Assembly (NCBI GenBank): GCA_910574455.1
Contig: CAJSYZ010000009.1
Location: 1,939,040-2,003,039, forward strand
DNA from: Trichaptum fuscoviolaceum
Taxonomy: Eukaryota > Basidiomycota > Agaricomycetes > Hymenochaetales > Trichaptaceae
Length of the DNA stretch: 64,000 bases
Direction: 5' to 3'
How positions within the stretch are numbered: the stretch's first letter is position 1; each line of letters starts with the position of its first letter. Below, piece after piece: positions 1 through 11,806 of the stretch. The notes beneath the pieces were generated by a model that had not been told where the DNA came from, made no database searches, and saw only the letters and a program-made list of their open reading frames with translations. The position numbers and the translations under genes were made by a program.

Positions 1-535
1 ACGGTTATATTCGTACTGATGCGCAAAAGAAGCGCGACGAACTTGTGAAGCTCATCAACGCTAAATACAGCGAAGCAAACGCACGGACTGCGGCGTATCT
101 CACATGGCCTGATGCTCGACTTCGCGCGTACTTGCGTAATCAAGGTATCTCTGAGGACGCGCTCCCAACATCTCGTCCTGGACTTCTCCGTAAGTCATCA
201 TCTGGACATTAAATTATTTCCAGGATGTCGTCGCTGACGTCATTTTGTTACTAATATTTATAGAGGAGGTTCGTATACGCTACGTTCAATCTTCTTCACG
301 CCTCGAACAAATATACGCACATCTACGCGATCTCGTTTCCTCCGGTGTCTCTTCAGCTGAAGAAACTCTCGGCCAGGTCCTTGAAATCTTGAGCGGCATC
401 GAGAAGAAGGCGGAGGGCAAGGGCAAGAAGGCTGCAGCCGACAGCGAAGGGCTTGCGAAGGAGAAAAAGTATGCGGCTGAGAAGAAGACAGCAGCTGCGA
501 AGGAGACCATTCAGAAAAAGAAGAATGAGTTGTAA
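1..535 (+). CDS. Ish1/Msc1-like stress protein, 3' end (partial)
   Basis: Only the last two exons are in the window. Reading from base 3 gives a segment with W-P-D-A-R-L-R-A-Y-L-R-N-Q-G-I, the signature of the Ish1/Msc1 repeat (a Trp, then LR-x-(Y/W)-L and a Gly) found in fungal nuclear-envelope/stress proteins. An intron runs from GTAAGT at about 190 to TATAG at about 264. Joining the exons restores LLQEVRIRYVQSSSRLEQIY, and the protein ends in a Lys/Ala/Glu-rich helical tail at TAA 533-535. In this family repeated Ish1 motifs are followed by a charged tail, which fits. The N-terminus, including any signal peptide, lies outside the window. The family call is from motif recall; function beyond stress or nuclear-envelope association is not inferred. 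Confidence 0.75.
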
Positions 536-2033
536 CTGAAGGTTGATTTCTTGACTTTGCTAATATGTTTCGAACTTAATTTCATCTAATCGTTACTTCT
601 TTACTTTCAACAATATCTCCTTGAATGTATTATAACGAAGTTATTGTATTGTACACCGAAAAATGCAATTATCCAACGCAAGCTAAGAACAAATGCACCT
701 GGAAAACTTATTCCCGCTACCCCTTGGGTAGCTGGGTATTCTTAGGGTATGCAACCGTGTCCAGCGCCCGCCAAAAGTCAAAAGGTCACGTGAAATTGCC
801 TTATATGTTAAACCTGCCTATTAAAGAAGGCGTTCGATTCGAAGATTCTGATGCACTCAATTACTAATAATGACGCAATCTGAGACATTGCGCCTCGCGT
901 AGTCCTTGCCATCGTCGCCAACGCTTCACGTTCGTCTTGTTTCTTCTCCGTCGTCTTCAGCAGCGAGACATGTCTTCGCTATTGCAATCAAACGGCTAGT
1001 TGCAGGCGCTTTTTCAAAGCCAAAGTCAGAATGGTATACAGGGTAAGCAAGCATCAAACTCACGAATGAACAGCCACTCACATCATGATCTGGTTGCACA
1101 GCATCTTTCAAGCAGAAGTGCCAACTACAGGGCACATGACGCTTCGTCCTACGGGCATACAGAGCGCACGCACCGCATGCTTGCGCGTGCCCTGCAAAGT
1201 TGCTCGCCAGCGTTTAGCGCCCGACCCAACTGTAGCATCTGAACTTGCTCAGAACAAGGCGATGACGGCTGCAGCAACTGTCCGCAAGCCGCGGTTACCC
1301 CATCACCGCACATCCAGCACATATGGCAACGATGTTAAGAAAAGGCGTTGATCATAAGGAGGCTGGAAGTGAAGTGTAAGTGACATGCCATTATTTGTGG
1401 CCGAGCATTGCGCAACTCCTTCTTCCCCGTCTTTCTTCCATCTTCGACGCTCTGCCTCCCATTTTTTAACCCACTTCTCTATTTTGCCTCTACAAGCTGC
1501 ACTCCCAACATTGATAGTCGCAATCATCTTTTAGCACAAATGCTGTCAATCCAATGGAACTCGAGTGCTCGGAGTAAGGTACTGAGCTTAGCAGGGGAAT
1601 TTTGCGCGGGGTGCAGGTGTAGGTAAGTAAAGGGCAGACGGGATTGCTGTCTGGCGAGGATTTGTGGAATGGAGGGCGAGAGGTCTGTGCCCGTTGGAGG
1701 TGTGTATGTCCATCCTGTGGGTTGGAATGCGACAGCGCGAGACCACCGGCCTTTCCATTGTCCATATAGTCCTGGAAGCGGTTAGAGGCAACCATGCCGA
1801 AAGGGACTACTTGCATGCTCGTCCACGCGCTTGAAGCAAAACTCATGCAGGCCTTCCGCGACATCTCGAGGGGTGTTTCAGTTCTCGCCCCCAAAGACAA
1901 TCAGCGACATTGCAAAACAAACATTCAAGCATTCGGAAGATGAGTTTAATGATACTAATAGAATTTTGTATGTATGGAAATAAAGAGAAAAATGTTTTTG
2001 TGTTTCTCTAACAATAACTTCACCACCATCCAC
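536..2033. other. Intergenic, no supported gene
   Basis: Short open frames occur on both strands (for example about 625-867 and 1085-1351), but none shows a recognisable domain, consistent splice sites or conserved-looking composition. A word related to the repeat at 2034 occurs inverted near 713 (CCCGCTACCCC). I cannot support a gene here. Confidence 0.5.
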
Positions 2034-2053
2034 GGGTAGCGGGCTCTGCTGTG
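2034..2053 (+). repeat. 20-base direct repeat, left copy
   Basis: GGGTAGCGGGCTCTGCTGTG occurs here and again, identical, at 5124-5143. The two copies bracket the CSE1 pseudogene. Each continues into a small potential hairpin (CTGTGAG...CTCACAG here). Related inverted words CCCGCTAC(A)CCC lie near 713 and 2082. Confidence 0.8.
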
Positions 2054-2274
2054 AGCAACTCACAGCCACTAACTGCTTGTTCCCGCTACACCCTAGCGGG
2101 TTCTAATAGCGTACTGACTTGCACCTTTCAAAAGCAAAACCTTATTTATCATGTGATTTAAGGTCTGGACCGGTCTTCGGGGAATATAAAGATCCGGTGA
2201 GTCAACTTCAGTTGACGCCTCGGAACCGATTACTAGTAATGTCTCGGATGTCCCCGAGAATCGTCTTCCTCACT

Positions 2275-5010
2275 ATGACCTCCTCTTCGTCGCCCTTGCA
2301 TTCTGCCTCGTCCCCGACTACCACAAACAAGCAGAACAAAATATACTTTCCCTATCCTTGCTCTCATTTTCAATGTCTCCCATGACCGTTCGGTGTGACT
2401 TGCAGCCTGAAGAACATGATGAAACGGCGATGGGAGGATGAAGACTCGCCTTTGGCTGAGACAGAGAAAGCACAACTGAAGGGTAAGCTAGTCCCTGCAA
2501 TGATCTTCGAGTCCAGCGGGCAAGACATTATGAGCGCAGGTTGCTGAGGCCGTGCCCATTGCCGCAAAGTATGATTTCCCCGAGCAGTGGGCAGATCTCA
2601 TCGTTCAGCTCGTCTCATCACTCTCGCCCGATGCAGCAGATTATCCGACAAACGTCTCTGTTCTCGAAACTGCTCGCTCGATCTTCGCGCCTCAACATGC
2701 TCGGACTCGCTCTACACGACGATCAACTTTGTTTCGAGCCGCTTCTCGGGTACCTTCCTCCAGAACTTCGAGCTCACCGCCACCAATCTGCTGAATTGGT
2801 CGGGAATTAAAGCGATTGCGCAAGGTCAGTTTGTGCTTTTGTCAATCTTCTACTGCTAGTATTTGACGTGTCAGGATCTGCCGCCCACCTTTGAAGGTTT
2901 CTTGCTTGGGACCCCGAGAACATTCAACATACGCGGTGATCCCGACGATACGACACCCTCTTTCCCCACCCAAATCAAAACTTCGATCTTTGAGCTCACC
3001 GAGCTATATCTGCATCGATACCCGGAGGTCCTCACCTTCGAATACCGTACCGGCATTTGTCACGGCGCTGTGGAGACTTCTCGGTGGAGGCCAGAGATCA
3101 GGAATCGCATATGACGGACTGCTCAGCCAGGGACCTACGCTTCCTCAGCACGGTCACCCGGTCAGTAAATTACGAGGCGACGTTTGTGGAGAGGGAGGTG
3201 ATAAATGTTTTGATCAAAGGCGTAGTCGTGCCCAATGTCACATTACGAGGTGCGCAAATTTTTTCTTTCAGCTTGTCTTTTTACTGAAACTATCTCGACC
3301 CGCAGAACACGAAGCGGAGCGATCTGAGCACGATCCTCTGTAGTATGTCCGAGTCGACCTTTCTTTTGCGGCCTCCTCCTCGTCCATCGGCGGCCTGACT
3401 GCGGAGGGAACCACGCGGCGTCAAGCTGCAGCCGATGTCCTTCGTGCGCTCGTTGCCTCAGCTTTCGAGGCTGAGACAACCGAAGTCGTCGTGATGTTGA
3501 TAGGTAACGGACTGGAGGAATACAACAGGAAGAAGGGAGTTGAAGAGAGCTGGAAGAGGAAGGGTGAAAGTGTGTACCTGCTCACGGCGGTGGCAACGGT
3601 TGGTGCAATATCGCAGGTGAGTGAAGCTGTTCATTCAGAAGGAATGGTGAATAACATTGGCAATCAATAGCAAGGTGTCACAAACACGAATGCTCTTGTA
3701 GATTTCGTCCAGTTCTTCTCACAGCACATATACGAGGACGTACAGGCCGATGAAAACTCTGTGCATCTAATTTTCCAGGTTGACGCGATTCGCTTTTTCT
3801 ATGCAGTCCGAAATCAAGTGTGTAATCAACCTTTCATGCAAGACAAGCGCTAATCAACTATACAGTTCACAAACGAAAATCTCCTCTCCGTCCTTCCTCT
3901 TTCCGTTCGTCATCTGCGCTCACCCAACTATGTCTGCTATACGTATACAGCGACAACCATTGAGTGGATATCGTTCATCAAGCGCGGCTCATCCTTACTG
4001 TGCGTAAATCGCTTGCTTACGCCGAATATTATCTGATAATTTCAGCAGCTTCAACCAGGAAGACATTTGGGAGCTTGCACCTGAAAGCATCAACACAATT
4101 GAGGCGGGTGGGACGCCGGAAAAAATTGCAGAAAATGACTATCTGATGAAATGTAAGTTTACAATTATCTCGAGCTTATTCTCTCATTAACGATAACTGT
4201 AACAATCATAGGTGTCATGCGTGTTATTTTGACCGCACGGTCAGCAATAGCCTCAGACCATAAACGACTGCTTCATCGTCTCGTTGCTATCCTTGCCGCC
4301 GATTCGCAAGAACCCAAGCAATCCGAACTTCGATCAATATATCTTCGAGAGTATATCTGCTTCAATTAGGTGAGGTATCTGAAACTGAAGAACATGCAAC
4401 AGCCTCTGATCATCGACTTATACATTGGTTTACAGTCGGCTCATCGCGTCAAACATTGGCAACATTTGAACAGGCTCTATTTGGTCCATTCACAATCATT
4501 TTACAACAGGACATTGATCGTAAGCAACCTTCCTTTCAGACACCTACAGAAACTAATTTGTCTTTTGTGCAGAATTTATTCTGTGCATCTTCCAAATGCT
4601 CTCGCAGATGCTCGAGCTCCACGACAATGATGTTCCTCCGGATTACCGCTCCAACCTCCCCTTCCTCCTCCAGCCCGCTTCCTGGGCACAAAAAGGCTCA
4701 TGACCATCCTTGTCCGCCTCTTGCGCCTTCCTCACTCAAGACACCGTGCAAATGGTGCAGACCGACCAGTTTAAGGCCTTCCTGGCCGTTGTGCAGCAGA
4801 AACTCATTTCCATGCGTGGGGTTTCGAGCTACTGCAGAGCGTCGTGAGGTACATACGAGTGTGATGTTGAAGCCATTAATGAAGAGTGTGGTGAGGATGC
4901 TCTTGACACGGGTGCAGACGGCCTGGACGGACGCGTACGTCTATGACTTAGTCTACTTCTTTGCGTTCATCATGGCAATTCCTGTGGACAGTGTCAGCAG
5001 CAACTATGGA
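2275..5010 (+). pseudogene. CSE1: Decayed CSE1/exportin-2 (importin-alpha re-exporter) gene
   Basis: CSE1 exports importin-alpha from the nucleus with RanGTP and is a HEAT-repeat karyopherin of about 960 residues. Islands in family order are visible in shifting frames: KQAEQ near 2324, MKRRWEDEDSPLAETEKAQL near 2415, DFPEQWADLIVQLVSSLS near 2575, YTTINFVSSRFSGTFLQNF near 2715, LTCQDLPPTFEG near 2865, RGDPDDTTP near 2935, VLIKGVVVPNV near 3212, AGGTPEKIAENDYLMK near 4105, FEQALFGPFTIILQQDID near 4465, and TDAYVYDLVYFFAFIMAI near 4930. At least five reading-frame changes are needed, and a TAG at 3341-3343 stands where Glu is expected (EHDP-L-stop-YVRVDL). The last part of the family is missing after about 5010. 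Introns with GT/AG ends survive (for example 3616-3670, 4520-4571), so this is a DNA-level copy and not a retrocopy. A functional paralog elsewhere is assumed because the gene is normally essential. Confidence 0.9.
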
Positions 5011-5123
5011 ATGCCTTTCTTTCAATTATTAAATAGCTACCATAAATTTTAATCATTATTATATATATATATATCATAAATAAAATTTAATACATTCTCA
5101 ATCTAATGAAATAAGCAAAACCT

Positions 5124-5143
5124 GGGTAGCGGGCTCTGCTGTG
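5124..5143 (+). repeat. 20-base direct repeat, right copy
   Basis: Identical to 2034-2053. It is followed by GCACCCACAGC, so GCTGTG and CACAGC can pair into a small hairpin, similar to the left copy. It lies about 110 bases after the last recognisable CSE1 codons and after an AT-rich (TA)n stretch. Confidence 0.8.
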
Positions 5144-7950
5144 CACCCACAGCGTTCGCAATTATTCTTCTTTCAAAAAGCAGACAGTCGGGAGAAAAAA
5201 AGAAAAGAAGAAGCCGTTACGTGATCCGACATGCCGAAAAGCCAAATGAACTTGAAGTTTGAAGGCGGCACGGCAGTCTCCTACGTCAGGGAGGACTCGG
5301 AAAGGGTCCCCCTCACATGGACCCTGAGGCTTCGGCCTCTTTCGAACCGTGGGAGGGTCTGTGTAGGAGACTGCATCAGAATGCCAATTCACGACTCGCC
5401 TCGAGTCCACCGCCTATTCGATTAACCCGCGTAAGATCCTTTCGTGTACGGCATCTGAATCGTTCTCTAAATGTATCAAGCTCTCAAGCACGAAAAGATC
5501 GGATCTAGGGAATTTGATTGTCCAGAATGGTACGAAGTAGATCTGGCAGATCTCCCAATACACCCAGCTTGTTGACAAAATCTCCTGCGATGTCTGATTC
5601 TATTGGTGGCCATTAGAGATTCACCGGACTTGCAATTTTCAGACGAAGAATATTAAGAAATTATCGTGCACATCTGTGCATAACTACAGGGAAAATGCTC
5701 AGGTACGCCAAAGTAAAGGTTCCAATACTGTATTGCCACTGATCTCACACGAAGGATCATTTACGTATGATTGGTTTATCTATGGATAGACTCCACGTAA
5801 AGGTGAGAATGCTCGCGAAGTCTAATTTCACTTCCACTCTTTGCTCCTTTGCTTTGACCTTCGAGTTTGCCTCACTGACGCAAAGGATAGGGAACACATC
5901 TCAACTTCAGACCTTTCAGTGTTTCGCCTACTTCCATGAGTAGCTGGTTCGACGAATAACAACAAGCCTTATATACATGTTGTTTCTAATCACGAAATTC
6001 ATTGCACTTCACCATCGCCGAGTCGACCGTGTCACCCGCTTCGGTCATTCATAATCCCTGCTATTGTGCCTGCGAAGACTCATATTCTCATCCTCCACAC
6101 GTCATTATGAAACCCGCATAGGCCGGCTCTGCGCACGATTCAGCAACAGGACGATAAGTGGACACGGTCCCGGACGCCACGATCCATGCCGCTCGTCGGG
6201 CATGCCTGCAACGCCTATGTCCCCAGCCTGCCCGTATATAACCCGCTCAGACCTAACTCAATCTGTCTCGACTTCCTTTTCGTTCAAATGGTCGTTCGCT
6301 ATTTGTTGTCGGGCATGGACGGCATCTAGGCGGTAGCGCGCACGGTACGTCTGCACCGGGTCCGCCTGTTTTATCGCAATCGATCGTTCGTTTACTAATT
6401 GTCCTGTATAAGATGGTCGCCAGTAAGGACCTTGGGCGATTTCGGCGTTGCAGCACTTGTCCGCCAGAATAAGGGTTTGGCATGCACTTGTAGGGCGGTC
6501 ATCGGACTACCTTGGCGCATGGGCTACATATATGAGATGTATAAGCCTGGCAAGAATGTCTACCAGCCAATGTCGCATACCTACACGTTTTGTGCATCTC
6601 GCCGACTATTTCAAACCCTCGCCGACCGAAACACGTCTTCCCGCTATACCCTAGTACTCGAGAAGGCTACCATTCACCGAGACCGCCGGGTGCCATAGCG
6701 CAGGAACATGACGCTGCTCGCCCGGACACGATTGGCGCGTGCGTGAACGCATAAGAATGTTCGCTGTCGCTCGCCCTCCTGATCTTCCCTCCCCTCGCCA
6801 CAGGCTGGTTGTGCATGTATAAAGCTGCCTGATCTGAGGTTTGGTCGGCAGGGCACGCGCAAAGCGTCACCCGGGATCGCCATCTGTCCGCATCCATTCC
6901 AGGCCACCGCGCTTTCCGGGCATCCAGTTCATTCGCCGTCCCTACCTTCTCTTACCAATCCTGCCCGATCCATTGCTCATTCAACGCTCAGATCGTCATC
7001 AGGCTTGTTAAATGGACCCTTATTCACTATTTTGGTCGAGCCCATTCGTCGTACGAAGCATATCAGCGGTGCCTGTGCTCGGACGACCTATACAGTCCGC
7101 CGTCCGCTCCGCTGCAGACCGGATCTCCGATTACCGATGACTCTGTTCGTACTTCCTGGCCTATTTCTATAGAATCGGGCAGGCCAGCGAAGGGGAGGTT
7201 GGCTTCGCAGGTGTTCTCATTATTTGCAATTCGCAATTACGCAGAGCACTGTTACTAAGTTTGCGCATCCAACGCACCTTAAATGCAACACGCCTTGGAA
7301 ACTTGTCTTCACTCCCCTCGCAAACAACACGATCCATCACAAGCTCCTCCGGCCATCCACATAGAATCAATGGACATCAAGCAATCCAAAAGTATGTTCA
7401 TTGGCAGTCCCCTTCCCAGAACAGTAGACGACCTTGTTTATGCTTCTCAGAACCGAAACACCCTATATCCTATTGTGGAACTCACTAAGAGGAGTACAGG
7501 ACATACCGGTCTTGGATGACGAACTTCGAGTTATATTTCATGTCAGGCAGCACCTCAACTCCGTTCTCGCCTGCACCCTCGCTTTCTTAAATTGCCCGGT
7601 CTCAGTCTGCTTTTCGTCCAGACGGTAGGTCAGACATCATTGCGTATTCACATCCCATCTAATCATACACATTTACAAGCGCGCATTGGCGAACTAAACT
7701 GATCACCCTTCCAAAGCAACATAAAGGTACGAGCAAATTGCCTATCTAAACCCAAACAAAATGCAGATAACTGAAAGAAACGGACGTGACGAGACATACG
7801 AGAAAGTATTGCAAGGATAGCAGCTAAACAAAACATTGGAATGAGATATCCAGAACACATAATCGTGATACAAGGAACGTGGAAGGGAATCAATGCTTGA
7901 CGAAAGACGGAGGCTGAGTTGTGTCGTTGCGAAAGGTACTACATGACTGT
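5144..7950. other. Gene-poor region, no supported feature
   Basis: About 2.8 kb without a convincing gene. Open frames are short, on both strands, and none carries a motif I recognise. One word, CCCGCTATACCCTAG near 6641, resembles CCCGCTACACCCTAG near 2082, suggesting dispersed repeat fragments. Confidence 0.4.
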
Positions 7951-9485
7951 TCAGAGGTTATGTGAGTTATCGCTGGTCCTGTCTTTTCGGAATGAATTTC
8001 CCTTACTGGTACATGTGGATTCTGCCAACGTCTCATTCTTTTTCTCGCCTTTCGGAGCGGTGTCCTCAAGAAGCCATGTTACGCCACCTACAACCCCGGG
8101 TTCAGCGTTTGGGCCACCTGGCAATCTATCCCATTCCTCCTGGGATATACGCGACACATCGGCCCAACTACCTCCCAGGACGACATGACTGGGAATCATA
8201 GACCAATCATTGTCATCCTGGTCCATGCGGTTGCGAAGGTACCAGTCCCAGTCGATGCTCTCGCCACTCTTCTTGAAGGCCTCGTATCCCGGGCCGAGGT
8301 TCCTAACAGGTGCAGGCTTCGGTGGAAGGGTGCTCCATCCGAAAGATGATGATGGTGGTGAAGTGTCTGCTGGCGGAGGACTAGGAACTGACAATGGGGT
8401 TGTAACAGATGGTGGAGGCGACGGAGACGGAGATGGCGATGGCGAAGAAGAAAGAGAAGAGGACAGCAAGGGTAGAGGCGAAGAAATACGGATTGGAGAC
8501 CGAGTGGAGGATCGAGACATGACTGTCTGTGTTGCTCTCTTGACTAGTCCCCGTTGGCTCACATCGCTTGAGATGGGACTTGCCCGACCTCTCTGGTTCA
8601 TAAACGAAGCATTCGTTAGGGTTCGGGAATTAAGTTGTTGCTGCGTAGTAGTCGATGGGCCTGGTGAAGTTGCTCGTAAACCACGATTATAACGTTGAGT
8701 ACTTGGCGAGGTGAGTTTCATCTTCTTGGATGGACTATTCTGCTCCATCGGAGCCACCGATTGCTGACCGATGTTGCTTGAGGATGCCGCAGTGTTAGTC
8801 CACCATGTTGGTGGAACTGCGTGTTCTCTCCCAGTATTGCTCATCTCGCCTGTACTATGGAGGCTTACCCTGAATCTCGACGTCGATGATAGTGGCAGTA
8901 GAAGTCTCCTTAAACGCACTTCCATTTAGTAAGTAACGAACTTTATTTTTCAAGAATATCTGAACTGACTCACATCTCACTTCGGCGTCTTTGACATAAG
9001 GTACTAGATCTCTTGCTACATTCAACATATCAAAATACGCCCCTCTGTGCTGGACCAGTCTTGGTGGGCACCGAACGAATGATCGTGCACTGGCACCAGC
9101 CTCGCTCAATGTTTCTTTGGCAATCTAGAAATTCGCCCGATTATCCTTAGCAAACACAGGCTCTGGCAGTGGCTTATAATCGCAAGTTATGCCTCACCTC
9201 AATAGTACTGACCAACTACAGGGAAGATGAACATGCGTTTATCAGTGAATGTCGGAGATGAAGGGATCGTGGCGTGATAAATCGGCAATGTTCCGAATAT
9301 TGTTAAGGAAACTGACATACCTTCTCCTGTACATCGAAGTCATTCCTCGCTAGCTCTGATCTCAGCATCCGCGCCATTTGGTCGGCTGCGAGGATGAAGC
9401 GGCGCAAGTACGAGAAGTCGGTACCTAACCCGTCCAAGAGGTGTAGTTCGTCGTCCTTCGATGCCGATCTGGTGCGTTCCTCCAT
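7951..9485 (-). CDS. Unrecognised Ser/Pro-rich protein
   Basis: I do not recognise this gene. The ATG at 9485 begins MEERTRSASKDDELHLLDGL and is preceded by an in-frame stop. A first helical exon (about 60 residues, ending ARNDFDVQEK) is followed by a probable very short exon near 9196-9215 (a few residues ending TIE), an exon at about 9126-8988 (IAKETLSEAGASARSFVRCP... to VKDAE), a short exon near 8905 and the long last exon from about 8850 to the stop at 7951. The last exon holds a low-complexity Ser/Pro stretch (runs of SPSPSP around 8400-8470) and then a conserved-looking block with YEAFKKSGESIDWDWYLRNR and SQEEWDRLPGG. The N-terminus is predicted helical; no signal peptide or membrane helix is seen. 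Splice joins are inferred from GT/AG ends and frame. Confidence 0.65.
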
Positions 9486-11743
9486 GCCGTATTCAGTTCG
9501 AAGCTTCTAACTGCGTCTATAGCTGTATCCCTCCGTCTTCAGCTTTTTCTCTGTTCGATAGGTACTCTGTGGTACTGGGCTGAGAGTCGCGATAAGCTCT
9601 GGCAATGTCCGGTTTGTCGGTGATGGGTACTGCCTCGTGCTCCTGTCGCCTATCCTTGAAGCCTACGGCTCGGATGGAGTCTATATTTGTGCTGCTTATG
9701 GAGTGAGGGCGATTATGATGGTCGATGAGCAATCAAGAAGTGCAGTAGGAATGGGAGTGGAGGTGGAAGATGATGATGGACAATCTGTTGCCTTTTGCCA
9801 CTGGTACTGACGGAGTGAGCTGGATGGAACGAGGTGATCAAGAAGCCAGTACAGCAGTGGCGCTTACGTCGTGGGAGATAGGTGATGCGCCCTTCTTTTT
9901 GTTGTGACTGGGTCGGACGATCCCGCAAAGTACCAGTCAAATCCACTCCGAATCCTTTCCTCCGACCAATGAGAACGCTGACTTGATCCTCGTATCCTCG
10001 GAATCTCGAAGAAATGAAGCTAATGAAGCTCTGTTTGAGTGGAAAGCGCCGAGTTCATGATGTTTGGTTTCCGCAAAGATGGAGGTTTGCCACGAGTCCG
10101 GTATCTAAACTTATACTCCTTACAGTGCTATTTTACATGGTCCGCCTGGAACGTGTCTCGGTTGTCCATAAAAGGTTACGATCGGTTCCTGATATTCCCC
10201 GAAAGGAAACTCTTAATGTGGTATGCCTTCTACTTTATACGCTGTCCAATATTTCTGATACGCTACATGTACATATATGCCAGCTTCTAGTGATTGTACC
10301 CTGAAGCAATTGGAGAACTTTCAATAGCTAGCCGTCGAGGAAAACGCCGGATGCGAAGCTGTGGTTTCTGATTACCTATCAATCGATCACGGATTTTCGC
10401 GCTGTCCGAGCTTTTCGGGCGATCATCCAAGCATCACTGTGATACTTTCACAAGCCACATTATTATACGATTGGACCAGCGCCTTCGTTTGTGCTATACC
10501 AGATAAATGAACATGCACGCGCAGCCTTACAGGCGCCTCCGTGGTGACTCGAATAACGCCTGCATGAAAACAGTAGTGCGATGTCTGATAAGACTAACAT
10601 ACATACATCCCTGATAAGTATGGGCGCCTATACCGTGACTAGTGGCAATTTCGGCTGTCTGCGTTTCCATCTTCCATTTACCATCATTCAGTTCTCAGGC
10701 GGTCTTGTTTCCGGATCATTACGAACCTTTCGAAGTCCAAATGCGTGAGGTGAGTCTTACCCCCATATGCTTTGAAGCTTGTATATGAACTAGGTATGTA
10801 AATGATCATATGATGGGCGCTACGCCCATCAGTTTACACCGTTTATCTTAGTATTCCCGACTCGGAGTCAGTCAGCACTGTAGAGCTAGACAACCATACT
10901 ACTGGTTTGAGCGATTTGTTGAAGCTGTCTTCCATGATGTTGTCTTTGTCACGGGCTCTTGCCGGCTATCTGTATTCAAGCGCATAATATGCAAATTGTC
11001 TACCTCTACGCACCATTATAACCTGCTGCACACGTCCTGTATACATATCTCTGTTCTAATAAAATGGATTGTGTGTGTAAATCATTTTCAAGAAACCAGA
11101 GAAGGATTGCATACTAGTAGTCGCATGGCTCTACACAACGTACTTGAGCTAGTCCCAGAAGCCGGAAAACAACCTGCACAAACTCTCTTTGGGGATGCCA
11201 TGTATGTTCGTGAGTCATTATTTTCTGGTCAATCCATCAATCAATCAGGGGCTGAAAGTTTGGGGAAGAGATCTGCTATGTCTGCTTGACTTTAGTCCAA
11301 GCCTCTCCGGACTCCGACTCTCCAGGAAGTATTGCTTCAAGTGCAGGATAGATGCAGGGTCATCGACATCCCTTCAGGGTTGACTTACAAGGGAATAGGC
11401 TCACCGAGATCATGCCGAGAAAGGAAGCACGCAAATCCTTCGGCAAGCCATCGGCAACTCAAGTTGAACGTCCACAAGTTGCCGGTTTTAGATTGTTCGT
11501 TTCTTGCTTCTCAACCACCATGTCTCTCTCCCATGTTGAGGTTTGAATCTGGTTCTTGGGTATCGTAGGTTTTCGACCTTCTAAGCTGCTGTAGAAGCTT
11601 TGGAACTACTGCCATATCGCATCTTATATGTGAAGAGGAACGGATTCAGGTTTGTTGGGTGAAAATAACAGGGTAGACTCGGGGCGAGGCGGCCGCAATG
11701 ATCGTTAATTCTTCAGATGACGCTGGGGCATAGCTCTTTCGTG
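9486..11743. other. Intergenic, no supported gene
   Basis: About 2.2 kb. Minus-strand frames at 9517-9732 and 9713-9946 open only with non-ATG codons, and I could not link them by splicing to the gene at 7951-9485. Plus-strand frames at 10014-10304 and 10996-11568 lack recognisable domains. Confidence 0.4.
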
Positions 11744-11750
11744 TATAAAA
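11744..11750 (+). promoter_or_regulatory. TATA-box candidate for the FAD oxidase gene
   Basis: TATAAAA lies about 60 bases upstream of the ATG at 11807, a usual distance for a fungal TATA box, and faces the FAD-linked oxidase gene. Confidence 0.5.
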
Positions 11751-11806
11751 TGAGAGACGTTCATTTACCAGATCCTCGCTCCTGATAAGAAGCAAAGCGC
11801 AACGAT

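Noticed and set aside
625..867. 80-codon ATG-led frame after the Ish1-like gene
   Set aside because: No recognisable motif, no neighbouring exons, and it covers a repeat-related word near 713.
2275..5010. CSE1 copy as a retrotransposed (processed) pseudogene
   Set aside because: GT-AG introns are still present between islands, so it arose by DNA duplication.
8210..8692. 160-codon plus-strand frame rich in Gly/Asp/Glu
   Set aside because: Antisense of the Ser/Pro-rich exon of the gene at 7951-9485; no splice sites or motifs of its own.
9517..9946. Minus-strand frames upstream of the Ser/Pro-rich gene
   Set aside because: They open only with TTG or GTG, and no splice link to the ATG at 9485 could be found.
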